Shown here: positions 15,001 to 30,000 of the stretch, piece by piece
How the letters are laid out: each line of letters opens with the position of its first letter
Numbering within the stretch: the stretch's first letter is position 1
From: Strongyloides papillosus
Taxonomy: Eukaryota; Nematoda; Chromadorea; Rhabditida; Strongyloididae
Assembly (NCBI GenBank): GCA_005656395.1
Contig: SRSI01000028.1
Coordinates: forward strand, 868,001 to 932,000
Length of the DNA: 64,000 bases
Direction: 5' to 3'
Translations under genes and position numbers: made by a program
Notes under the pieces: generated by a model
The model's input: only the letters and a program-made list of their open reading frames with translations
Database searches by the model: none
What the model was told of the DNA's origin: nothing

Positions 15001-18000
15001 AAGCTAAACCAACAGAAGAGAAACCTAAAGATGAAATTAAGAAGGCTCCTGAAGTTAAAGCTAAACCAACAGAGGAGAAACCTAAAGATGAAATCAAAAA
15101 AGATGATTCTAAGAAGGCTCTTGATGTTAAGGCTAAACCAACAGAAGAGAAACCTAAAGATGAAATCAAGAAGGATGCTGTTGATGCTTCAAAGAAGACT
15201 CCTGAAGTTAAAGCTAAACCAACAGAGGAGAAACCTAAAGATGAAATCAAAAAAGACGATTCTAAGAAGGCTCTTGATGTTAAGGCTAAACCAACAGAAG
15301 AGAAACCTAAAGATGAAATCAAGAAGGATGATTCTAAGAAGGCTCTTGATGTTAAAGCTAAACCAACTGAAGAGAAACCCAAAGATGAAATTAAGAAAGA
15401 TGATTCTAAGAAGGCTCTTGATGTTAAAGCTAAACCAACTGAAGAGAAACCTAAAGATGAAATCAAGAAGGATGATTCTAAGAAGGCTCTTGATGTTAAA
15501 GCTAAACCAACTGAAGAGAAACCTAAAGATGAAATCAAGAAGGATGATTCTAAGAAGGCTCTTGATGTTAAAGCTAAACCAACTGAGGAGAAACCTAAAG
15601 ATGAAATCAAGAAGGATGCTGTTGATGCTTCAAAGAAGGCTCCTGAAGTTAAAGCTAAACCAACAGAGGAGAAACCTAAAGATGAAATCAAAAAAGACGA
15701 TTCTAAGAAGGCTCTTGATGTTAAGGCTAAACCAACAGAAGAGAAACCTAAAGATGAAATCAAGAAGGATGCTGTTGATGCTTCAAAGAAGACTCCTGAA
15801 GTTAAAGCTGAACCAACAGAGGAGAAACCTAAAGATGAAATCAAGAAGGCTCTTGATGTTAAAGCTAAACCTACTGAGGAGAAACCTAAAGATGAAATCA
15901 AGAAGGATGATTCTAAGAAGGCTCTTGATGTTAAAGCTAAACCAACTGAAGAGAAACCTAAAGATGAAATCAAGAAGGATGCTGTTGATGCTTCAAAGAA
16001 GGCTCCTGAAGTTAAAGCTAAACCAACAGAGGAGAAACCTAAAGATGAAATCAAAAAGGATGATTCTAAGAAGACTCCTGAAGTTAAGGCTAAACCAACA
16101 GAGGAAAAACCTAAAGATGAAATCAAGAAGGATGATTCTAAGAAGGCTCCTGAAGTTAAGGCTAAACCAACAGAAGAGAAACCTAAAGATGAAATCAAAA
16201 AAGACGATTCTAATAAGGCTCCTGAAGTTAAGGCTAAACCAACAGAGGAAAAACCTAAAGATGAAATCAAGAAGGATGATTCTAAGAAGACTCCTGAAGT
16301 TAAGGCTAAACCAACAGAGGAAAAACCTAAAGATGAAATTAAGAAGGCTCCTGAAGTTAAGGGTAAACCAACTGAAGAGAAACCTAAAGATGAAATTAAG
16401 AAGGATGATTCTAAGAAGGTTCCTGAAGTTAAAGCTAAACCAACAGAGGAAAAACCTAAAGATGAAATCAAAAAGGATGATTCTAAAAAGGCTCTTGATA
16501 TTAAAGCTAAACCAACAGAAGAGAAACCTAAAGATGAAGTCAAAAAAGATGCTGTTAATGCTTCAAAGAAAGCTCCTGAAGTTAAGGCTAAACCAACAGA
16601 GGAAAAACCTAAAGATGAAATCAAAAAGGATGATTCTAAGAAGACTCCTGAAGTTAAGGCTAAACCAACAGAGGAAAAACCTAAAGATGAAATCAAGAAG
16701 GATGATTCTAAGAAGGCTCCTGAAGTTAAGGGTAAACCAACAGAAGAGAAAACTAAAGATGAAATTAAGAAAGCTCCTGAAGTTAAAGCTAAACCAACAG
16801 AAGAGAAACCTAAAGATGAAATTAAGAAGGCTCCTGAAGTTAAAGCTAAACCAACAGAGGAGAAACCTAAAGATGAAATCAAAAAGGATGATTCTAAAAA
16901 GGCTCTTGATATTAAAGCTAAACCAACAGAAGAGAAACCTAAAGATGAAGTCAAAAAAGATGCTGTTGATGCTTCAAAGAAAGCTCCTGAAGTTAAGGCT
17001 AAACCAACAGAGGAAAAACCTAAAGATGAAATCAAAAAGGATGATTCAAAGAAGTCTCTTGATGTTAAGGCTAAACCAACAGATGAGAAAAATTTAGATG
17101 AAGTTAAGAATGATGTTGTCGATATTTCAATGATGTCTAAAGAAGATAAAGAAATACCAACAGATAGAAAATATAATGACGAAGTATATAAAGATTTTGT
17201 TGATCTTTCAGATGCAATAATTGATCTCAATACAAAACCAAAAGATGATAAACAGAAAGTTGATTCCGAAGATATAATTATTGAACAGAAGCTTGTAGAA
17301 AAGGTTAAAAAAACAAAACCAAAGGATTCTCGTGATGTCTCGAAGAAAAAATCTAAGATAAAAGATAAATCTTCTAATGAGAAAGGTAAAACCGAAACTT
17401 CGAATGATAAAGAGAAAAATTTGGTAAATAATATTGATGTAGTCGAATATATTGATATTGAAGATAAAAAATATAATGGAATAATGAATGAAGAAGATTC
17501 GAATTATACCAGAGAATTATCTTCTGACGGTACCGCAGATACTGATGTAAACGAAACAATAAAAATTAAAGAATTGGGAGTTGAAAACGATAAAACAGTA
17601 AATCAACCAGAAAGTGATGAAAGCAAAGAAACTAATCTCGACTTTGTAATTAATGATAATATAGTTATTGATGATAAAGACTTAAATTTTACTGACAAAT
17701 TTGATAAAAAACTATCCAAAGAAGAAATTCTTGAAGATTACAATGACTACGAAGAAGTAGAAATAAAAATTAAGAAAAGGCAACCAAGAAGAGGTTTTGC
17801 TTTGAGACCCTCTTCAAAGATATATGGAAAAAGGGGTGATACTATAACGTTAGAATGTGAATTATATCATGAAGATGACATAGTTTCATGGAAATACAAT
17901 AATTCTTGCATTTCTGATTTTAGAATGACAATTAAAGATATGCCATATTTCTCAAAATTAATATTCAAAGATGTTCTTCCTTCCGATAGTAACTCTATTG

Positions 18001-21000
18001 TTGAATATACCACAAATGATGGTGAAAATGATATTTCATATCAATCATGTCTACAGATTGATGAAATACCCATTGATTTTGTTAAATATTTAGAAAGAAA
18101 ATATAATGGTGAAGAAAATAGTTCAATTGAAATATCAGTTGAATTAACTTATGCAACTGATAATTTTAATTGGTTTATTAATAAACATAAAATTATTGAA
18201 AGTGAAAAATACAAATTATCTGTAATAAATAATATATATATATTGCATATTGGAAATCTTGAGTATGATGATTGCGGATTGATAGAATTTGTTGTAAATA
18301 ATGGACCTAGTTGTTGTGGTAATCTTGAAATATATGGAAAACCAATTATAATAGATAAAATGAATAATGAAAGAAATATTACTGGAGACATAGATGATAG
18401 CATCACTCACACGTGGAATATTCAATCTCATCCAGAACCTGATTGTGAAGTTTACTTTAATGATAATATTATTGATTTAGGTATTCGCTTTAATGTAGAA
18501 GTTTTTGATAACAAAATATTACTAACAAAACGAAATGCCTCTAGAAAAGATAATGGTGAATATAAACTTCGTGTATTTAATAAATATGGAGAAGATTATG
18601 ATATTTTCCATATATTTATTAATGATGTTCCTTTACCACCATCTTCATTATATTTAAATTCAATTGAAAACGAAAGTATTATTATTTCTTGGTCACTCCC
18701 TGAAAATAGCGATGAATCTACTATATTAGGATATGTTATTGAAATTAAGGAAGCTGATAGGAGAGTTTTTAAGAAAGTTGGTCAAACTAGTGGAAATGAT
18801 TTGGAATATATAATTGAAAATCTAGATATAAACACTGAATATCTAATTAGGGTAGCAGCAAAAAATAAATATGGTATAAGTGAATTTACAGAACCAATAA
18901 TGGCTAGAACAAATTCACCATACAAATCACCAATAATAACATCATCACCAATAATTAAAAATATCATTAATAATAGTTGTGAATTAGAATGGGAAGAGTG
19001 TACCGATAATGGTGGTTCAGAAATTTATTGCTATGACGTTTTTGGAAATGAAAATGACAAAGAATGGTTCAAAATTAACTCATCACCTATATTTACATGT
19101 AATTTTATAGTAAGAGGACTAAAATATTCTGACGATGAAAATTTAATTAATTATAAATTTAAAATAGAAGCAACAAATGGAGCAGGAATGACATCGAAAT
19201 GTGATTTAGTTTCTGAAACTATAACTATGAGTAAAAAAATTTCAAAACCTAAGAAAATTACAAATGTTCCAGTCGTTACAATTGTAAGTTGTGACTCTGT
19301 AACGGTCGATTGGATATGTTCTGAATCACCAGAAGATTGTCCTTCATATATTGTTTACTATAAAAATGAAGATTCTGGAACAGATACTTGGAAATCCATA
19401 AAAGCAACATCGCCACCAGTATTAATTAATGAATTAAAAGAAGGAATTAGTTACATATTTAAAGTATGTGGAGAAAATAATGAAGGTGAAGGAGAATGTA
19501 GTGAAATATGCAAGTCAGTTAGAATGCTTGCAAATGAATCACCACTATTTACAAAAATGCTTAGGAATGTCTCTATTGCTAAAAAATCATCTTTACAATT
19601 AGAATGTCATGCTATAGGTGAACCATCACCATCATATATTTGGTACCATAATAATGATGAAATAATCCCAAGTGAGACTAATGATTATGAAATTTTAATT
19701 GAAGGTTTCTCAACAACCTTAAAAGTTGAAAGGATAAAGGAAAAACATTCTGGAGAATATAAATGTATAGCAATAAATGAACATGGAGAAGATGAAACTA
19801 AATGCAAATTAAGTGTTGTCGAAGTAAGAGCACACTTTGTTTCAACATTCCCTGAATTTATTACCATTGAGGAAGGATCAACTTTCGAGCTTGTTTGTGA
19901 GCTATCTGATGATGATGCCTGTGTTACATGGTTTAAGAATGGAAAAAGGATTAATGAATCTGCAATTGCAAAGTATGATATTATCGTTGATGGTCCATTT
20001 AGAATATTAAGGGTAAAAGAAGCAACGATTTTTGATAGTTGTGATTATACTTGTGTGACTTCTGAAGGTAGAAGAGCAATGGGTGAGGTTGAAGTATTTG
20101 AAAAACCACCATATATTGAAATCGGACCACAAGATTATACCGTTACATCATTTGGTGAAACAGTAAAACTTTCTTGTATAACAAGTGCACCAGCAAGAGT
20201 TGTTAAATGGTATAAGAATGGAAAAGAAGTCTGGCCACAATCAGGTAAAATATTTATGAATAAAGAAGATTGTCTATGTTACCTTGATATTTATGATTTT
20301 AACGAAAGAGATATTGGTGAATATAATGTAGTTATTGGATCTGACTGCGATGATATATCAGCACCAGCTCATATTAACATGTTAGTTCAACCAGAAATTA
20401 AAATTATATCATACAATGGTGATTCAGAAATTCATGTTGGTAAAGATTTGTTTATACAGGTAGAAATTAATGGTGTACCAAAACCAAAATTACTGGTAAC
20501 ATTAAATAATGAAAATATAAAACTTCTAGGTGGTAAAATTGAAGAATATGAGAATGAAGCCACAATCAGACTCACCCATCTTGAAAGAATGCATAATGGA
20601 ATTTTGAAACTTATTGCTGAAAATGATGTTGGTATAGAAGAGAAAGGATCAATAATAAATGTTATTGATATTCCATCACCACCAACAAATTTAAGAATAA
20701 GTGATATTAGATCTACAAAAGTTAAACTAACTTGGGAATATCCTAAAGATGATGGAGGTTGTCAAATTGATTATTTGCTTGTTGAAAGAAAGACAGCAGA
20801 GCATACCAGATGGAGGGTTATTCATAGATTAAAATCATTTAAAGAACAATATTTAGTTGAAGATTTGTACCCTGATGTCATATATGCTTTCCGTATTGTT
20901 GCTGTAAATGACGTTGGAAGATCTGATTCATCAAATGTTGTTGATTGTATAACACTAGATGATGATTCAGAAGATGTCTCACTAATTGAAACATTTATTG

Positions 21001-24000
21001 TTGACCAATTTTTACAACCACCTAATAGACCAAATATAGTTACTAATGGATTTTTCGCAGAAGTATTATGGGATGAAATAATACTTGCTGATGAGTATGT
21101 TGTGGAACGTAAAGAGGAAGATGATCAACTATGGATTGAATTATGTGTCACAGACAAATGTCATTATCAAGATAGAAGTTGTAGATCAACAGGTAGATAT
21201 TTCTATAGAATATCAAGTAAATCCGGAAATAAAAGAAGTCTTCCTGGTGAAGAAACAGAATTTGTATTTTTATTACCTGTGAAAGTATCTGAAAAAGATG
21301 ATTCATCTGATAATCAAATTTCTGAAAATACAGATAATATGGAAAATGAACAAGGGATAGTTATTAATGATACCATTAATAAAAATGAAAACAACGATAT
21401 TGATATATCACAAATAGAATCTAAAGACGATACTAAACTTTTGAAAGAAGAACCCAAAATTAATATTGAATCAACCAATGAAGATCCTAAGACTGATGTT
21501 GTTAAAAAAAAGAAAGTTGTAAAAAAGCTAAAAAAGAAAAAAGAAGTTGTTGAAGAGGGAAAGAGTCTTGTTAAAGAGGAAGAAATAAAAGAGGTGGCTC
21601 CCGTCGATACTGAAAAACTTGAAGTGTTTGAAAATGAAACATCAATAGTTGTTGAAAGTGGATGTAATACAAAATTAATCTCTTATTTAAAGTCAGGAAC
21701 ACCAATAGATAGTAAATGGTATAAAAACGACCAAGAAAAAACTCCTGATTGTTATGTTACATTTGATAAAGAAAGTATATATTCAATAAAGAAGGCTTCT
21801 GAAATTGATTGTGGTGTATATAAATGTGTTTGGTATGATTCTTCATCTACAATTGAGCAAACATTTAATGTATCAATTAAAGGTATGTTTTATTTTTTTA
21901 ACTATTTAAAAACCTTTTTAGGAGTTCCCACACTTGATATTTGCAATTCTACTGTTGAAATAAAATCTGGTACCTCAGGTAAACTCTATGCTAATTACAA
22001 TGGATGCCCAGAACCGAAAATATCATGGTTTTTTAACGACAAAGAAATTGGACCAAATAATTTAATTAAAATAGTAACAAAGACAGGAGAATCTACACTT
22101 TTGATAAATGATGCATTAGAAGAGTATGCTGGTATTTATACAGTAAATGCAACAAATGAGCATGGTTCAGTTGATAAACAAATCCAATTAAATATATACG
22201 GTCCACCTTCATCACCAACTGGGCCATTAGTTGTTACCAAAAGAGATGAAAATTCTGTGACGTTATCATGGAATCAACCTACTAGTGATGGTGGATCAAC
22301 AATACTAGGATATTGTGTTGAAAAAAAAGAAACAACAAAATCATCATGGATATTTGTTGATAGAACAACGCAAACAAGTTTTACTATTAAAGAATTAAAA
22401 AATAATGTCAAATATGATTATCGTGTATCAGCAGAAAATAAATTTGGAACAGGTTCATATCTTGAGAGCAGTACTAATATAATTGACAATAATGAAAAAG
22501 AATCTAGTAATGATAAGAAAAAATTAAAAAAGACTAAAGGTTAGTATAAGAAGGTGTTAATTTAATATTTTTATAACTTTTAGTATAATAATTAATCCAA
22601 ACCATTACAAAAAAATTTTCCTTAAACTAATGTTTGTTGCTTTCTCTAATACAAATGTACTGCTTTATACCTACCTTCTTAAACTATATTCAATTTGACG
22701 ATTGCTGTTTTTGACAAAACTAAAAATTTTCAATAACAAAATTTATTGATACGACATATATTATAATACAATTTGAATGAACGATTTTCGATTTATAATT
22801 TACTAGATGTTTATAAAACTTTTATTATAAATACTTTTATTAATTATTTAAAATATTATTTAAAAATAACCATTTTAAAAAAATTATCTATAACGTTATA
22901 AAAAATATTCTGTAACGAGTTATTTTTTCTATAACGTCAAAAAGTGTATTTTAATGAAATTTATTTCAAATATTCAGTAATTTATGTGGATAAAAAGTAT
23001 TTTTTGAAGTTTTAAAATACATTTTTAACAAATTGATTTAGATATCAATTGTCTTATCAGATCATTTTGTTATTTTTGTTGTTATTTCCTTTGCTGTGTT
23101 CGTTATTCATCCTGAGCCACTATAATAGCATCATCAGCAATTACATTAATTGATAATATGAAGACTAAATTCCTTATATTATTCCGGTTGAAACTATAAT
23201 TTTATCCATGACTAATGAAGTGATATTATTGCTATACTTTACCGTTTCTAATGATTCTTATTATTCTTAATATACGTATAATTAAGAATTTTGCATTTTT
23301 AACATTTTCATTTTTTACAATCTATTCTACATTATGTAATTGAATTCCAAAAAAAGAACTATAGCCATAAAATCATCTAAATATAGAGATTTTAAAGCAT
23401 ACTTTTTAAATTATTGAAAATAGACAAAACCAATATTCAAACATTAAAAATAATATACTGATTCTTATTGAAAAAATAGAATTTTCTACTTTTTTCTCTC
23501 ATACTTTTTAGATAACTACGGCAGTTTTTATTAAGTTAGAACAGTATTTGAATATTTATTTGTATATATTAATTTACTTGAAATACGGAAATAATTTCAG
23601 AACTAAGGCTTAACACAAAAGATTTTAATAAATATTGTATAAGTTAGCTGAAAAAATTAGCTTGACCGAAAGTTTTTGATCTTAGTAAAAGATAACTACA
23701 TCTTTATCTGGAATTTTCAAATCGTAATTTATTAATTGCAATATAATTAATTTTTTTTCCTATTTATTTTTTGATATTATATAACATTTCACTATTCTCC
23801 ATAACTTATAGATATTTCTCTAAATCTAATTTCGGTAAAAAAACATAATTTTCAGGCGGCTTATAATAACATGAGATTCAGAAGATTAAAATACATAATC
23901 AAATAATTTATGGATACCTTCGAAAACATTAACTTTCTTCATCTTTTTTATATGTATTAGTTTTTTAAAATATAAAGAATGTTACAATTGTACAAATTTT

Positions 24001-27000
24001 AACAGGACACAAGATGAATCATTTCTTAAAATTGAATCATTTAATAATAAATGCTTTTGATCATCAAAATTTACTTCTAAAAATGATGGCTTCAAATTAT
24101 TTGGGTCAAATAATTGAATGATTTGGTAAAAATAATCTTCATTTTTAATATAATATCAAGTAGTCTTCTACTATTTCTTTCAGCAATATCTGTAGCTTTA
24201 GTGCACCTTTACTAAATAATTTGCCTTTGTGTTTTTAGACAGAACTAACAATCATACTAATAGTTACTTATGAACAATAGTATAAGTAAAACATATTTAT
24301 TGTAATTACTAATCTTATATAGCACGTTTAATAAAACAAAATTACTGTTAAAACAGCTACACTAAAATAAATTATTTTAAATAAAGCTTTATAAATTTTA
24401 TACACCCAAATCATATATATAACATATCTTAATAACCAATTTTTTAAGCTTTAACTTGACATTAAAGATTTAAAAATTTATAACGAACGAAGAATTTTTT
24501 AAACAAATTGCTACTAATGATTAAAGCAAATTATATTATTTTAAAATATGTTTTTAATTACCATTTTAATTTTTTAGTAGTTTAAGAATATAATGAAGAT
24601 TTCTATTAAGCTTTTATCCGTAGAGTCAAATTCATTCCAATTTCGATATTATAAGACCTTGATTCAATAGTTAAATATTGAAAAAAATTTTAAATACAGT
24701 TTTTTGCTAATATAAGAATTCGAATATGTTGATTTAAAAATCTATTATTTGTATTCATGAGAATAAATTTGCAATTGAAATCAAAATAGAAAAATTTTAT
24801 GACAGACAACTAATTTTTGAAATTTGTTATAATAACTATTTTAATGGAGTTTAATATACATACTTTGTCTTTAACATGATATATTAGATCATGGACAAAA
24901 TCCAACAATATTATTATACTATGACAGCGAAGTATAGTAAATTATAATGGAATCTTTTTATTTAATATGTACAATATTTAAAACATTCCAAAAACCCACC
25001 ATTTTAAAGTAACATCTTCTATAATTTTTTGCCAAAATTTATTTTAAAATACTTTACCTTATATGTAAATATGTTATTGTTAATAATGAATGTGTAGTGG
25101 AAAAATACTTATAACATACATACCAAAAATTTTCAACACCTGTCCTATATCATTTTTGTAGACTAACAAAGAGTGTTAGATAAATAATTCTTATTGTTTC
25201 TAATTTTAGGTGATGAAATTAAGCTAATTAAGATTACTGTACCATTATCTGATAAAGAGGCATTCGAAAATGATCGTGAATCTATTTTACAGCTAGAAAC
25301 CAATAAACTTAATAGTAATACAGTAATAAAATGGTATAAGGAGGACATCGAAATTATCATGGACAACAATAAATACAGCAGTGAAATTGAAAATAAAATA
25401 ATTAAATTATCTATCAAAAATATCATAATTACTGATGATGGAAATTATATGTGTAAAATTTTCGATGGCAAAAATGAAGTTTCTTCTAATTGTAAATTAA
25501 TTGTTAAAAGAAAAGAATCAAATGATTTAAGGGTTAATAACATTGAAATTCCGAAATTTGATCTCCAACTTAGAGATACAACAGTTAATGTTGGTGATAT
25601 TATTGTATTAAATGTAACAAATAATACAATGCCTGAACCTGATGATGTTAAATGGTATAAGGAAAACAATAAAATATCACATGATGATCAAAAATATTTT
25701 ATATCAAATGTTAAAGGTATTTTTATACAAAAAATATCATTATAAACCTATATATTCTAAAATTTTAGGAAAATATACATTAGAAATAAAAAAAGCACAA
25801 ATTAGTGATAGTGGATGTTACAAAGCCATAGGAATAAATAAAAACGGAAAGTGTACTTCAACATGTCAAGTAACAGTTACAGATACTAATTTATTGACAC
25901 CTCCTCAATTTACTAATTCATTGAAGAATGAAAAAGTAGAGGAAAATAATTCAATTAAATTTGAAGTTGATTTGAATGGATCACCACCATTAACAGTAAA
26001 ATGGCTTAAAGATAATAATTCAATAATTCAGAATGATAGAATAAAAATTGTAGATGGTGAAAAATTTAATAAGTTTTCTTTAGAAATTCTCCAAACATTA
26101 AAAAGTGATGCAGGTAATTATAAATGTATTGCATCTAATGAAGTTGGAGAAGCAGAAACAAATTGTATTCTTGAAATACAAGGTATGTCTTATTTAACAT
26201 TATAACAAAAATATTTATAGAAATAAAATCTGTTAAACAACAACTAACAAATCCATCACCTCCTACATTTATTTCTCCATTATCAGACATTCGTGAATTT
26301 CCTGAGATGGTTGAAATGTCGATTATATGTATTGTTACTGGAGAACCACAACCATCTATAAGATGGTATAAAGATAATGAACCAATAAGTAAACATAATG
26401 AGACAACATTTAATAATGGTGTTGCTTCATTAATTATTAGAATGCCTAAGATTTCAGATTCTGGAGTTTATACATGTGAAGCGACAAATGATATAGGAGT
26501 TGCGAAATGTTCAGGAATCATTAATATAAAAGGTAGAAATATTTTTACTCTTTTAAACGTTTTTATTTATTATTTTTAGAAGTAAATCAAATAACACAAA
26601 TATCACCTAAATTTGTTGAAGAATTGGCAAATGTTTCTGTTATGGAAGGTGATGAAATTATACTAAAATGTCAATTAATTGGAAAACCTACACCACATAT
26701 AACATGGTATAAAGATGGTTTAAAACTTTTAATGAATAATAGAATACTTCAATATATTGATAGACATGGTAATGTTAAATTAAATATTATTGGAGCACAA
26801 TTAGATGATAGTGGAGAATATACATGTGAGGCACAAAACCTTGATAAAAAAAATAATTTAAAAGATTTTACTCATTGTAACGTTTGTGTAAATGGAAGTG
26901 ATTTAATTTTAGATTCCTCAACAACCCCTTTAAATATAAATAATAAAATTTTAAAAGATTCTAAAGTTATAGAAATAAAAAAGAATCAACCCCCAGTAAT

Positions 27001-30000
27001 AGTAAAAGAACCACCATCATTAGTCAAAATACATGAAGGTAACAAAGAATTAATTGAAATAGAAATTGATAAAAATAATGATACAAACATAGAATGGTTA
27101 TTTGAAGGTAAACCATTAGTTCAATCAAATACCATGAAAACATATTTTGATGGTAGAATTGCATTTTTGAAATTTTTCCAAGCTAATAAACTACAACAAG
27201 GAGTCTATAAATTTATTGCATCAAATAAATTTGGTGCTGCATCAAGTGAAATTGAAATTATTGTTGAATCAGTAGAATGTGATAATGATTACATATCGAA
27301 AATGCCACTTTTTACAAAAAAACTCGAAAATAAAATGGCTAAATTTCATGATAAAATAATTTTAGAATGTGAAATAAATGGTACACCTGATGTTATTGTA
27401 AAATGGCTTTTAAATGGAAAAATATTAAATTCATCTCAAAATATAATATTTCATAATTATTCTAAAGACAATTTGTCTATAAATAAAGTCGAATTTACTG
27501 ATATAACGAAAGATGAAATAGGAACATTAACTTGTTTAGCAATTAACAAATATGGAGAATGTAATAATTCATGTGAAATTATTCCTATTAAAGATCAATC
27601 TAATAAAGATATAAATGATAATGGAAAAATTGTAATGGAAAAACCTTTAATAATTGAAAATTTACAAAATCAAACAGTTAATGAAGGTGATACCGCAGTA
27701 TTAAATTGTAAAATAGACAATATATTGCATTCAAATATTTGCTATTTTAAAAATGGAATAGAAATATTTTCATCTACTAAATATCAATATGAATTTAATG
27801 AAAACGGTAACATTTCATTAAAAATTAAAAATTGTAATAAGAATGATGAAGGCTTGTATACATGTTCAATATCTAATAATTTTGGTAATGAAATAACTAC
27901 ATGTAATTTATTTATTGAAAAAAAAATAGATGATAGTAGAGATCCACTATTAACTTCAACAGAAAATGAAAACTTTGGAATAAAAAGCGAAAAAGAATTT
28001 CCACCTAAATTTACTAGAACACCTTTACCAACTATAAATATTGGAGAAGGAAAAAAACTTGATGTTATTATTAAAGCTATCGGAAATCCAATTCCCCATA
28101 TCGTATGGATGAAAGATGGAAAAATTTTAAAACGATCAAATAAAATTTATCAAACATGGTTAACCGGAAATGGTGAAGCTGTCTTAAGTATTAATTGTCC
28201 TGTATTAAAATCATCTGGGGTATTTACATGTATAGCAGAGAATGTTCATGGAAAGGAGGCATTTGATTTTAATATCATCGTTATGAGATCTGCATATGAT
28301 TTATCTTCTAATATGAATGAAATACCAAAATTTACAAAAGAATTAGATGATATTGGTGTTATGGTTTGTGATTCAATTGAGCTTGAATGTGAATTAACAG
28401 GTTTTCCTGAACCATCGGTTGAATGGATATATATAGATGATAATGGAATGGTAGAAAAGATTAATACAAATCAAGCAATATGGGAAGAATCAAGAGTTAA
28501 AAATAGTTTAAAACTTTTTAACAAATGTATAACAAAGAAGCAACAAGGTACATATCAATGTATAGCAACTAATAAAAATGGTACTGCTCTTACTCAATGC
28601 TATCTTCTTGTCGGAATAAAAATTGATGAGGTAGCAAAACCTCCTAAAATAATAAAAAAACTTTGTAATCAATTTTCATTGATTGGAGGTAGTGTTGAAT
28701 TTGATATTGAATATGAAGGTTATCCTACAATAAATGTGTTATGGTACAAAAATGGTAAAAGAATAAAAGAAAATATAAATTGTTTTAGTCAAACAACTGA
28801 TAATAATAAAAGTAAATTAACTATAAATAATATTACAGTTGATGATTTTGGATGCTATAGTGTTAGTCTAACAAATATCCATGGCCAACTTGAACATGTA
28901 TGTTATTTGAAGTTTGGTGAGAAACCAGAAAAAATCAATGAAAATGGTAAAAATTTCTCACAAGATGACGAATATTTATCTAAAAGTACAGTTAAAATTC
29001 GACCAACAGAAAAATGCAATAAGAATAATAGAAAAAAATCTCGAAATCTTGTCCATCTAAAAAAAGGAACACCACCAACATTTATAGTTGGACTTTCAGA
29101 TATGAATCTTAAAGCTGGAGATTGTGCTACTGTTAGTGGTAAATTAAGTAACAAAAAAACTAAAAAAAGGCATCATAGAGATAAAGTTTATGATGAATCA
29201 AAAGAAGAAGTTAATACAATTTGCAATGAGAAAAATTCTATTATTTATAAAGATGAAGAAAATGCAGAGGAATTAAGTAATTTACAAAATTCCAACAAAA
29301 TACAAGATAATTTACCAGCATTAGAAGATATTAGAAGAAGTATTTTAACTAGAAATAAAAGAATATGTAGACCAAAATTTTTTGTTAAACCTAAACCCAA
29401 AAAAATTTTAGATGAATTTAAATCTCTAAGACTTAAATGTGGTATAAGTGCAAATCCTATTGCAACAGTAAGTTGGGATAAAAATGGAATAATTTTAGAA
29501 TCAGGGAATAAATATTCTATATATAATGATGGTAATTTTTATTTCCTTGAAGTTCATAATCTTTCAATATGTGATAGTGGATTTTATAATTGTTCAGTTT
29601 TTAATACAGAGGGTTTTGTATCATGTAGTAGCGAAATTGAAATTAAACCAGCAAATGAGGATAAAAAATTGAATTTTATAAAAAAAAGAGGAAAGAATTT
29701 TTGCAAACCAAATTTTGAAGAAAAATTTTCTGAAGAGATAACAATTGACTATGGTCATGAGTTTTCACTAGAATGTATTGTATCAGGATATCCTGTTCCA
29801 GAAGTAATCTGGTATAAAGATGGACATGAAATTATACCGCATAAGAATCAATTTAAAATATTATATGATGGTGAACATACTTCATTAAATTTCCTAAGTA
29901 TTGATTCTTCTAAAAATGGTAAATATATTTGTAAAGCGACAAATTCTGAAGGTTCTACATATTGTAGCACTACAATAAATGTCATTGAAAGCAATAATGT

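Larger units (their letters stand above)
1..17110 (+). repeat. PEVK-like tandem repeat array of the titin-like gene
   Basis: In the true frame (codons starting at base 3) this encodes the core KPTEEKPKDEIKK followed by one of three tails: APEVKG/A (19-residue unit, 57 nt), DDSKKALDVKA or DDSKKTPEVKA (24 residues, 72 nt), or DAVDASKKTPEVKA (27 residues, 81 nt). I estimate roughly 240 units from the mean unit length; this was not counted exactly. The region uses almost only K, E, P, D, T, A, V, I, S, L and G. I saw no Met, aromatic, His, Arg or Gln residues. In titin, PEVK segments are disordered entropic springs. Every unit length is a multiple of three, so unit gain or loss keeps the frame. 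A second frame (codons at base 1) is also nearly open but encodes implausible Arg/Leu/Lys repeats. Confidence 0.93.

Noticed and set aside
13..17097. Two huge open frames (13-6858 and 6868-17097) encoding Arg/Leu/Lys/Met repeats such as MKSRRMLLML
   Set aside because: They are the shifted reading of the PEVK repeats. The base-3 frame is continuous with Ig/FN3 domains, while this frame has an internal stop at about 6859 and ends without domains.
1..17110. CRISPR-like array (regular repeats)
   Set aside because: Units are contiguous coding repeats with no unique spacers, in a eukaryotic gene.
17130..22544. Separate gene starting at ATG 17130
   Set aside because: The same frame is open upstream through the whole repeat array, so this is only the first Met in the frame. 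The stop at 22542 lies past a good splice donor.
22540..25209. Hidden autonomous transposon or kinase exon in the large titin intron
   Set aside because: No terminal repeats, target duplication, long frame or kinase motif could be seen by eye.
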